Assembly: GCA_035510555.1 (NCBI GenBank)
Contig: DATKGX010000041.1
Coordinates: forward strand, 1-19,004
Direction of reading: 5' to 3'
DNA: 19,004 nt
Source: DATKGX01 sp035510555
Lineage (GTDB): Bacteria; Patescibacteriota; Microgenomatia; Levybacterales; UBA12049
The translations under genes and the position numbers were made by a program. Below the pieces are notes generated by a model that worked only from the letters and a program-made list of their open reading frames with translations, had not been told where the DNA came from and searched no databases. Position 1 is the stretch's first letter; every line of letters begins with the position of its first letter. Of the stretch, positions 13,762 to 19,004 are shown piece by piece.

Positions 13762-14624
13762 ATTTTGCAAAAACCGCTTGGAAAAACATTAGAAGGTCGC
13801 CGTATCAGGCTTTGGCGGCAATTCTCATCATGACCTTAACTTTTTTAGCGATTTCGTTTTTCACATTTCTTCTAGTTGGTTCCTCAAAAGTCATCAATTA
13901 TTTTGAATCAAAACCCCAAGTTACGGCTTTCTTCAAAAATGAAGCCAGCCAAAGTGACATCAATCAGTTGGAAAATCAGCTACAGGCAACAGGTAAAATC
14001 GCGTCAATAAAGTTTGTTTCCAAAGACGAAGCACTCAAAATCTACCGGGAGCAAAATAAAAATGATCCACTGCTGTTGGATTTGGTCACCGCCGATGTTT
14101 TGCCGTCTTCGTTTGAAATCTCAACCGTTAAAATCGAAGACATGGCGGCAATTTCAAATGCGCTCAATAAATCCGCGCTCGTTTCAGACGTCATCTACCA
14201 AAAAGACGTTGTTTCAACTTTAACCTCCTGGACCAGCGCGATCCGGAAAATTGGTCTTACGTTAGTAGTTCTACTATCTTTAGTCTCGATTTTTATCATG
14301 GCGACCATCATTAGTATTAAAATCTCCCAGAAAAAGGAAGATATCGAAATAATGAAGCTAATTGGCGCCACCAATTGGTATATCCGCTGGCCGTTTTTAA
14401 CCGAAGGGATTTTGTACGGAATTATCGGTGCGGTGGTCGGATGGACTATCGCAACCATAGGCCTTTTGTATGCCACGCCGTTTTTGGAGTCATTTCTAAA
14501 AGGCATTCCGGTTTTGCCGGCATCATACCTAGACTTATTAGTGCTTTTGGGACTAGAAATTGTTTTTGCGGTTTTCTTGGGAGCAATATCAAGTTTCTTA
14601 GCCGTTTTAAGATATTCAAAATAG
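13758..14624 (+). CDS. ftsX: Cell division membrane protein FtsX
   Basis: FtsX is the four-helix membrane partner of FtsE; its outer loop binds and activates a peptidoglycan hydrolase. The 288-residue protein has TM1 at about 18-43, a large extracellular domain at about 45-160 (YFESKPQVTAFFKNEAS..., FVSKDEALKIYREQN, LPSSFEI), and three more TM segments near 163-188, 213-240 and 258-285. ISIKISQKKEDIEIMKLIGAT after TM2 is the conserved FtsX cytoplasmic segment. The ATG overlaps the ftsE stop (ATGA), and a Shine-Dalgarno-like GAGGAGG (13741-13747) lies within the end of ftsE, 10 nt before the start. The secreted coiled-coil peptidase downstream is the likely client of the loop. Confidence 0.95.
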   Translation: MNFAKTAWKNIRRSPYQALAAILIMTLTFLAISFFTFLLVGSSKVINYFESKPQVTAFFKNEASQSDINQLENQLQATGKIASIKFVSKDEALKIYREQNKNDPLLLDLVTADVLPSSFEISTVKIEDMAAISNALNKSALVSDVIYQKDVVSTLTSWTSAIRKIGLTLVVLLSLVSIFIMATIISIKISQKKEDIEIMKLIGATNWYIRWPFLTEGILYGIIGAVVGWTIATIGLLYATPFLESFLKGIPVLPASYLDLLVLLGLEIVFAVFLGAISSFLAVLRYSK

Positions 14625-14642
14625 CTTTTATCAATTTAGAAT
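14615..14642 (+). promoter_or_regulatory. Possible promoter of the coiled-coil C39-like protein gene
   Basis: TTCAAA (14615-14620) and TAGAAT (14637-14642) are 16 nt apart, and ATG 14652 follows after 9 nt, close to the spacing seen at other genes here. TATGAT at 14644-14649 is too near the ATG to serve it. Confidence 0.35.
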
Positions 14643-14651
14643 GTATGATTT

Positions 14652-15863
14652 ATGAACTTTGGAATAAAAAAATTAGTCCTCTTACTTCTCGTAACTTTCT
14701 TTCTGTTTGTTAGCGCTAGAATTGTTCACTCACAAACAGATACACCTACCCCAACCCCAGCTCAAGATAATACACAGGCAATAAATGACCTTCAAAATAA
14801 AATAAATGCCGCAAAAGCTCAGAAGCAAACATATTCCACGCAGATAGAGTTGATAGGTAATCAGATAAAACTTACGGAATACAAAATAGAAGCGACACAA
14901 GAACAAATTACCAGCGTAACTTTAGATATTGATACAACCTCAAAAAAAATAGCCTCACTTCAAGGCACTTTGGATACATCAATAGCAGTTCTCATTAACA
15001 GAATTATCGCAACTTATGAAGTAGGAACAATTCAACCGTTTCAAATTTTATTGACTTCTAATAATGCTTCGGATTTTTTTAGCAGACTCAACTATTTAAA
15101 ACTTGCGCAAGCGCATGATAAGCAATTAATTTACGATACCCAACAGGCAAAAGTTGATTATTCAAATCAGAAGACAATTCTTGAAGACAAAAAAAAGCAA
15201 CTGGCAAATTTACAGCAACAATTACAAACTCAGACAACGCAATTAAATCAAGAGAAGCAAGTACAGCAGCAACTTTTAGCAACTACGGAGGCACAGATTG
15301 CAGCATATCAGGCGCAATTGTCAGCTCTGCAAAATTTCGCGCGTTCCAGAATTGGTCCTGGTGGTCAAAGTATTCCACATCAGGACTTATCTGATGGATG
15401 GGGGAAATATTACAATCAACGTGACGCAAATTGGGGCAATAATTTTATAGGTTTATCAAACATGCAAGTATGGGAAGTAGGCTGTTTAATGACATCTTAC
15501 GCTATGGTAGTAACTCACTACGGTGGTTCAATAACGCCCGCGGATGTCGCTAGTAATGTAGGAAATTTTGCGGGCGGGAGTGCCTACTTTAATTTACCTG
15601 GTCCCTCCGCGAACGGGCATTCGGCTAGTGATATCTCAATGCCATCGCTGGATGATTTGAGAAATAAGCTTAACTCGGGAAATTCTATTATTGCCGGATT
15701 GTCCTATGATGGCGGACCAATCGCAGACCATTGGGTGGTCTTGAGATCAGTTAATGGCGACAGTTTTAATATTAACGACCCTTTGTATGAAGGAGCGATG
15801 AACGTGCCGTTAAACGATCATTATTCGGGACTTAAAATTGTTGAAGCCAGGGTCTATAATTAA
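14652..15863 (+). CDS. Secreted coiled-coil protein with C39-like cysteine peptidase domain, probable FtsEX-activated wall hydrolase
   Basis: The 403-residue protein has a Sec signal peptide (about 1-28), a short Thr/Pro-rich stretch, a long Gln/Lys/Leu coiled coil (about 40-225) of the PcsB/EnvC type with a break around the ASDFFSRLNYLKL segment, and a C-terminal domain (about 250-403) of the C39-like papain fold (Peptidase_C39_2 type). Candidate active-site residues are Gln256 (NQRDANW), Cys278 (EVGCLMTSYAM), His360 (ADHWVVL) and Asp376 (INDPLY). In PcsB and RipC-like proteins the coiled coil binds the FtsX loop and the hydrolase domain is CHAP or NlpC/P60; here a C39-like domain takes that place. 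It sits 27 nt after ftsX. Cutting peptide cross-links in peptidoglycan is inferred; cleavage of a protein substrate is an alternative. Confidence 0.85.
   Translation: MNFGIKKLVLLLLVTFFLFVSARIVHSQTDTPTPTPAQDNTQAINDLQNKINAAKAQKQTYSTQIELIGNQIKLTEYKIEATQEQITSVTLDIDTTSKKIASLQGTLDTSIAVLINRIIATYEVGTIQPFQILLTSNNASDFFSRLNYLKLAQAHDKQLIYDTQQAKVDYSNQKTILEDKKKQLANLQQQLQTQTTQLNQEKQVQQQLLATTEAQIAAYQAQLSALQNFARSRIGPGGQSIPHQDLSDGWGKYYNQRDANWGNNFIGLSNMQVWEVGCLMTSYAMVVTHYGGSITPADVASNVGNFAGGSAYFNLPGPSANGHSASDISMPSLDDLRNKLNSGNSIIAGLSYDGGPIADHWVVLRSVNGDSFNINDPLYEGAMNVPLNDHYSGLKIVEARVYN
15832..15860 (+). promoter_or_regulatory. Promoter inside the 3' end of the C39-like gene
   Basis: TTAAAA (15832-15837) and a perfect TATAAT (15855-15860) are 17 nt apart. 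The -10 ends 9 nt before ATA 15870, the same spacing as at ATG 5952. This marks ATA as the position of a former or unusual start codon of the next gene. Confidence 0.6.
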
Positions 15864-15869
15864 ACTAAG

Positions 15870-16682
15870 ATAAAAAGAATTGCCCTAACAATTTATCTTT
15901 TTTGTTTTTTAAGCCTGTTTTGCCAAGGCAGGGTTTTTGCCGCAACGCAATCAATCTCCATAAGTAGTATTCCTTTAACGATTGATCAATCACGGAAATT
16001 TGATATTAACGTTTCATTTTCTTGTTCCAGCTGCACAACGGATTCGTATTTACGCGGCGTTTTTTACCCAAGCGGGAGCAGCTATTTTGGCTATACATAG
16101 GATAATAACGGGAATTGGAGCAACGCTGCCGGCGGGAATTGCACGACCTATTTTAAAATAGCCCAAACGGATTTAAGCAGTCAGGGAACTTGGAGCGGAA
16201 CATTAAAAATTAAACCGGACGCGGCAAGTTCTTATTATAATGGTCCGGGTGAATATCTGTTTAAAGTCGGAAGATACACGCCAAGTTGTAGCTCCGCATC
16301 AGTTTGGTCAACAGAAGAAACAGTCGCTATTACCGGTTCAACTCCCACTCCGACGCCAGCTCCAACGGATACTCCAACGCCAACACCCACCCAAGCTGTA
16401 ACGCCAAAGCCAACATTGCAGCCGACTCCAACGCCAAAACTTTCGTCAACAAGCGCAGAAGAAATTTCACCAACTGACAAAGAAGTGCTTGGACAAAGTA
16501 GCGATAGCGCAGAAGTTCAGATCCCAACACCCACGCCACAGGGCGTAAAAATAGCTTCAAGTAATGGCAATAATTTACTCGCAAAACTCTTGATATTTAT
16601 CGGCATTGTTTTTCTTATTGCGTGTGGTATAGTAGTTTTCTATCCTTATATAGTTAGGTTTAAAAACAAAAATAATGAATGA
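15870..16682 (+). pseudogene. Broken gene for a Pro/Thr-rich membrane-anchored surface protein
   Basis: The frame from ATA 15870 encodes a basic start (KR), a hydrophobic signal peptide ending near VFAA, an Ig/beta-sandwich-like region of about 120 residues with paired Cys (CSSC, NCTTY, SCSS), a Thr-Pro repeat linker (about 16338-16440), and near the end one membrane segment (LLIFIGIVFLIACGIVVFYPYIV) with a short Lys/Asn tail. It has two lesions. No ATG, GTG or TTG lies at the signal peptide, and ATA occupies the expected start just after a good promoter. TAG at 16098-16100 interrupts the frame where Gln (CAG) would fit. The first downstream ATG (16416) would yield only linker and anchor. UAG is a normal stop in neighbouring genes, so recoding is unlikely. 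A recent pseudogene, phase or population variant, or consensus error are possible. Confidence 0.75.
16338..16440 (+). repeat. Thr-Pro coding low-complexity repeat
   Basis: Repeated ACTCC(A/G)ACGCC and CCAACA units encode a Thr/Pro-rich wall-spanning linker in the surface-protein pseudogene. On the opposite strand the same bases create spurious Gly/Val-rich open frames, which are not genes. Confidence 0.8.
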
Positions 16683-17103
16683 AGAATATATTACCAATTC
16701 AAGTGAGGAGACGCAAAAATTAGGCGCGGACTTCTCGCAAACTCTAAAGGGCGGAGATTTTTTGGCCTTTTATGGCGAGTTGGGAAGCGGTAAAACTACT
16801 TTTATTCAGGGTTTGGCAAAAGGTTTAGGAATAACAAGAAGAATTATTTCACCGACGTTTATAATTGTTCGCCATTACAAGATCAAAAGTGGCAATTTTT
16901 ATCACATCGATTTATACAGAACGGAAAGCGAAAGCGACCTCTTGGGTTTGGGAATCGATGAAATCATCAAAGACGAAAGCAATATTGTCGCTTTGGAGTG
17001 GGCAGAAAAAATGGGAGAACTGCTGCCGAGAAAAAGAATTGATCTCCATTTCGAATATCTGGGAGATAATAAGCGAAAAATAAACGTCAAAAGATATGAA
17101 TAG
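16675..17103 (+). CDS. tsaE: tRNA threonylcarbamoyladenosine biosynthesis ATPase TsaE
   Basis: TsaE is the small P-loop ATPase that works with TsaB-TsaD in making t6A37 on ANN-decoding tRNAs. The 142-residue protein has Walker A GELGSGKT (34-41), SPTF after it, the family FYHIDLYR motif and ALEWAEK near the Walker B region. Length is standard. ATG 16675 lies inside the last codons of the pseudogene (8-nt overlap), and the 3' end overlaps tsaC by 8 nt. No Shine-Dalgarno is visible. The order tsaE-tsaC-tsaB-like makes this a t6A operon; tsaD is not in the window. Confidence 0.95.
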   Translation: MNEEYITNSSEETQKLGADFSQTLKGGDFLAFYGELGSGKTTFIQGLAKGLGITRRIISPTFIIVRHYKIKSGNFYHIDLYRTESESDLLGLGIDEIIKDESNIVALEWAEKMGELLPRKRIDLHFEYLGDNKRKINVKRYE

Positions 17104-17674
17104 TCAAATAAACGAAGCAGTCAAAGTTCTAAATAGGGGTGGCATCATTATTTTTCCAACCGACACGGCGTTTGGGATTGGCTGCCGGGCTGATGATGAA
17201 AAAGCAATTCAAAGATTGTTCAGAATCAGGAATAGGCCGTCTTCGCAAGCGGTTCCGGTTTTGTTTGACTCAATACAAAAAGTAAAGGAATATGTGCTGC
17301 CATTTGACGAAAAAGTGCAAAAACTGATGAACGACTTTTGGCCCGGCGCTTTGACAATTGTTCTGAATGCAAAAACAGATAAAATTCCCATACTAGTCAG
17401 AGGTGGCAGAGAAACAGTTGGAGTGAGAATACCTAATCACTCTATAATTTTGGAGATTATCAAAAATTCGGGAATTCCTGTCTTGGGGCCTTCGGCAAAC
17501 TTACATGGAGAAAATACTCCTTTCGAGCTCAAAGATCTAGAGCCAAAACTAGTTTCATTAGTCGATTATGTTGTTAAAGGTGAATGCTCAGTTAAACAAG
17601 CCTCGACAGTTGTCGATTGTACCAAAACCCCTTGGAAGATTTTGCGTCAAGGCGCAATGCAAGTTAAGATATAG
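17096..17674 (+). CDS. tsaC: L-threonylcarbamoyladenylate synthase TsaC (YrdC/Sua5 type)
   Basis: Makes threonylcarbamoyl-AMP from Thr, bicarbonate and ATP, the first step of t6A37 synthesis. The 192-residue protein is a YrdC domain without the extra Sua5 C-terminal domain. The signature GGIIIFPTDTAFGIGC, the basic IRNRP.SQAVPVLF segment (family KxRP...P), FWPGALTIVL, VGVRIPNH and GPSANLHGE are all present. Start ATG 17096 overlaps the end of tsaE, indicating coupling. The tsaB-like gene follows after 2 nt. Confidence 0.96.
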   Translation: MNSQINEAVKVLNRGGIIIFPTDTAFGIGCRADDEKAIQRLFRIRNRPSSQAVPVLFDSIQKVKEYVLPFDEKVQKLMNDFWPGALTIVLNAKTDKIPILVRGGRETVGVRIPNHSIILEIIKNSGIPVLGPSANLHGENTPFELKDLEPKLVSLVDYVVKGECSVKQASTVVDCTKTPWKILRQGAMQVKI

Positions 17675-17676
17675 GT

Positions 17677-17997
17677 ATGGCGAAAACTTTACGAATCGAT
17701 ACCTCCGATAATAAAAAGATTTCGGTTGAGCTTGAAATCAATGGTAAGAAAAACAAACTGATTAAGGAGGCAACGCTTCTAAGATCTGAAGCAACTTTGC
17801 CGGCCATTGATAAATTACTCCGGAACAGTAAGTCAAAAATAGAAGAGATAGAAAAAGTAGAAGTAAACAAAGGTCCGGGTTCATTCACGGGTTTAAGAGT
17901 TGGGGTAGCAATCGCTAACGCGCTGTCATTTTTGCTCAAAATTCCCGTCAATGGTAAAAAGGTTGGCGAATTGGAAGAACCAGTATATAATAAGTAG
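17677..17997 (+). CDS. Short TsaB-like protein (N-terminal lobe only)
   Basis: TsaB is an inactive ASKHA-fold partner of TsaD that scaffolds the t6A complex. This 106-residue protein shows the family start (RIDTSDNK...) and the hallmark GPGSFTGLRVG (66-76) followed by ANALSFLLKIPVNG. It ends about where the first ASKHA lobe ends, whereas typical TsaB proteins have about 220 residues. The remaining second lobe is not found in another frame; the next bases are two in-frame TAG stops and then the CAP gene with its own promoter, so no frameshift explains the truncation. The N-terminal lobe contains the TsaD-dimer surface in known structures, so a minimal TsaB may still work. A decayed gene is the alternative. 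Context next to tsaE and tsaC supports the assignment. Confidence 0.8.
   Translation: MAKTLRIDTSDNKKISVELEINGKKNKLIKEATLLRSEATLPAIDKLLRNSKSKIEEIEKVEVNKGPGSFTGLRVGVAIANALSFLLKIPVNGKKVGELEEPVYNK
17963..17991 (+). promoter_or_regulatory. Promoter of the CAP-domain protein gene
   Basis: TTGGCG (17963-17968) and a perfect TATAAT (17986-17991) are 17 nt apart within the 3' end of the tsaB-like gene. The -10 ends 11 nt before ATG 18003, leaving a leader of at most a few bases and no Shine-Dalgarno. Confidence 0.7.
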
Positions 17998-18002
17998 TAG
18001 GT

Positions 18003-18929
18003 ATGATTAATTTGCTGCGCCACCTTTTTTTACCTAGGGAAACGAATAATTACAGATCTGGATTTCTGCATCATAAAATTCTACTTGGTTTCATTTTACT
18101 CTTTGTTTCAGCCGGAATTCTAACCTCATATGTGCGAACGAATTTCCCTGCAGTTTTAGGACTATCGGCAAATATCTCCACTCAACAACTTTTAATTCTG
18201 ACTAATCAACAGCGGCAGGATAATAATCTTGGGGCGCTGACTGACAATCTAGAGCTTGATCAAGCGGCCGCCAACAAAGCAGCAGACATGTTTAGTAAAG
18301 ATTATTGGGCGCATAATGCGCCGGATGGTGCCACGCCGTGGGTTTTTATAAAAGGAGCGGGATATAATTATGTCTATGCCGGTGAAAATCTGGCGCGGGG
18401 TTTTAATAGCGCTTCGGATGTTGTAACTGCCTGGATGAATAGTCCGGAGCACCGACAAAATGTTCTGTCGCCAAACTATCAAAATGTCGGGTTTGCGGTA
18501 GCGACAGGGAAATTAAGCGGTGAAGATACGGTTTTAGTAGTAGAAATGCTTGGAAGTACAAATTTGGGAGCACCGGTTGCGTCAGAGAACAATAGTCCGC
18601 CTGCCGTTGCCGCTGGTTCTCCGACAGCGACTAATGCTAAACCAGCTAATGTTCCGGTTGCCGCGCCGGCACAGATTCCCGTCGTGCAAGTTAACAATCC
18701 TAATCTTCTGGGAGTTTCGATAATAAAACCTTTGATAGATAGCCATTCGTTAGTTTCCTTATCTGCCGGCGCAATTTTAGCCTTATTTATTTTTGTTTTA
18801 ATTTTAGATATGGTAATAATCGAAAGGAAAAAAGTCGTTCGTTTTGTCGGTCATAATCTAGATCACCTATTTTTCTTGGGAGCAATGTTTGCCATTGTTA
18901 TAATTCTTTTGAGAGGAGCAATTATTTAA
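18003..18929 (+). CDS. Membrane-anchored CAP-domain (SCP/PR-1-like) protein
   Basis: The 308-residue protein has an N-terminal hydrophobic segment (about 24-43, after a basic stretch), a CAP domain (about 57-185), an Ala/Pro/Val-rich linker (about 190-235), and further hydrophobic segments near 250-270 and 285-305. CAP cavity residues are visible: His104 (YWAHNAP), Glu128 (YAGENLA), Glu149 and His150 (SPEHRQNVL). Bacterial CAP proteins resemble YkwD; their biochemical role is mostly unknown. The domain should be displayed outside the cell. It begins its own transcript with a near-leaderless start and is followed directly by another membrane protein gene (start overlapping the TAA region by none, 0-nt gap). 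Confidence 0.88.
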   Translation: MINLLRHLFLPRETNNYRSGFLHHKILLGFILLFVSAGILTSYVRTNFPAVLGLSANISTQQLLILTNQQRQDNNLGALTDNLELDQAAANKAADMFSKDYWAHNAPDGATPWVFIKGAGYNYVYAGENLARGFNSASDVVTAWMNSPEHRQNVLSPNYQNVGFAVATGKLSGEDTVLVVEMLGSTNLGAPVASENNSPPAVAAGSPTATNAKPANVPVAAPAQIPVVQVNNPNLLGVSIIKPLIDSHSLVSLSAGAILALFIFVLILDMVIIERKKVVRFVGHNLDHLFFLGAMFAIVIILLRGAII

Positions 18930-19004
18930 ATGTATCAAAAACTTCAGAAACATTTCGGATATTATCTTTCTCTTATGGCAATCTTAGGGTTGGGACTGGC
19001 TCTA
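18930..19004 (+). CDS. Start of a membrane or secreted protein; 3' end outside window
   Basis: ATG 18930 follows the CAP gene stop directly, with AGGAG (18914-18918) 11 nt upstream as a plausible Shine-Dalgarno. The 25 visible codons encode a polar, basic start (MYQKLQKHFGYY) and then a hydrophobic stretch (LSLMAILGLGLAL), as in a signal peptide or first membrane helix. The frame is open to the window edge. Family cannot be assigned. Confidence 0.6.
   Translation, partial: MYQKLQKHFGYYLSLMAILGLGLAL

Noticed and set aside
14375..14713. Overlapping plus-strand frame across ftsX and the next gene
   Set aside because: It is out of frame with both well-supported genes and has no recognisable domain.
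16235..16584. Minus-strand Gly/Val-rich and Leu/Ala-rich open frames
   Set aside because: They are the complement of the Thr-Pro codon repeat and show no family features or start signals.
16416..16682. Separate 88-residue gene from ATG 16416
   Set aside because: It is only the linker and membrane anchor of the longer frame beginning near 15870, with no signal peptide or promoter of its own.
15870..16682. UAG recoded as an amino acid
   Set aside because: UAG ends the Lys peptide, ftsX, tsaE, tsaC and the tsaB-like gene normally, so a global reassignment is not credible.
17677..18002. Frameshift splitting a full-length TsaB
   Set aside because: After the stop no frame continues with TsaB second-lobe sequence; the CAP gene and its promoter begin at once.
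1..19004. CRISPR array, tRNA, rRNA or transposase
   Set aside because: No spaced direct repeats, cloverleaf-like sequences with CCA ends, rRNA segments or transposase motifs were seen by eye.

Overview
This AT-rich, gene-dense window most resembles a Patescibacteria/CPR genome, possibly of Microgenomates type. That placement is an inference from overall style: very short spacers, many small anchored or secreted proteins of unknown function, a truncated TsaB, Pro/Thr-rich linkers, and start codons sitting almost on top of -10 boxes. No rRNA, tRNA or CRISPR array was seen. UGA, UAA and UAG are all used as stops and RF2 is encoded, so the genetic code looks standard and not the UGA=Gly code of Gracilibacteria/SR1.

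Layout. 1-2264: translation and housekeeping run: the 3' end of lysS, a divergent RdgB/HAM1-like NTP pyrophosphatase, and serS. 2265-2557: a self-contained small transcription unit with a -35/-10, a near-perfect Shine-Dalgarno, a 9-codon ORF Met-Ala-Lys7, mutually exclusive hairpins and a strong intrinsic terminator. 2558-5248: secA. 5241-5846 (minus): a freestanding HNH endonuclease with a homing-endonuclease-type repeat; no ATG, GTG or TTG start covers the whole protein. 5952-8930: a TIM-barrel isomerase/epimerase-like protein, an ornithine-carbamoyltransferase-like enzyme with an altered substrate loop, a secreted protein with a possible double-psi-barrel segment, and a small helical protein. 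8932-9705 (minus): uppP, divergent from a short anchored protein at 9772, an Nramp-family transporter and prfB. 12530-15863: an anchored protein, ftsE, ftsX, and a secreted coiled-coil protein ending in a C39-like cysteine peptidase domain, which looks like an FtsEX cell-wall hydrolase module. 15870-16682: a broken gene for a Pro/Thr-rich membrane-anchored surface protein (ATA where a start is expected, plus an in-frame amber). 16675-17997: tsaE, tsaC and a short tsaB-like gene of the t6A tRNA-modification pathway. 18003-18929: a membrane-anchored CAP-domain protein. 18930-end: the start of another membrane protein.

The most notable signals are: (i) the Met-Ala-Lys7 mini-gene upstream of secA with its alternative hairpins; (ii) at least seven -10 boxes lying 6-11 nt before a start codon, implying leaderless or near-leaderless mRNAs, with Shine-Dalgarno motifs confined to a few genes; (iii) this spacing rule pointing to a CTG start for the HNH gene and to a lost ATG (now ATA) in the surface-protein pseudogene; (iv) FtsEX coupled to a coiled-coil C39-like peptidase rather than a CHAP, NlpC/P60 or LytM enzyme.
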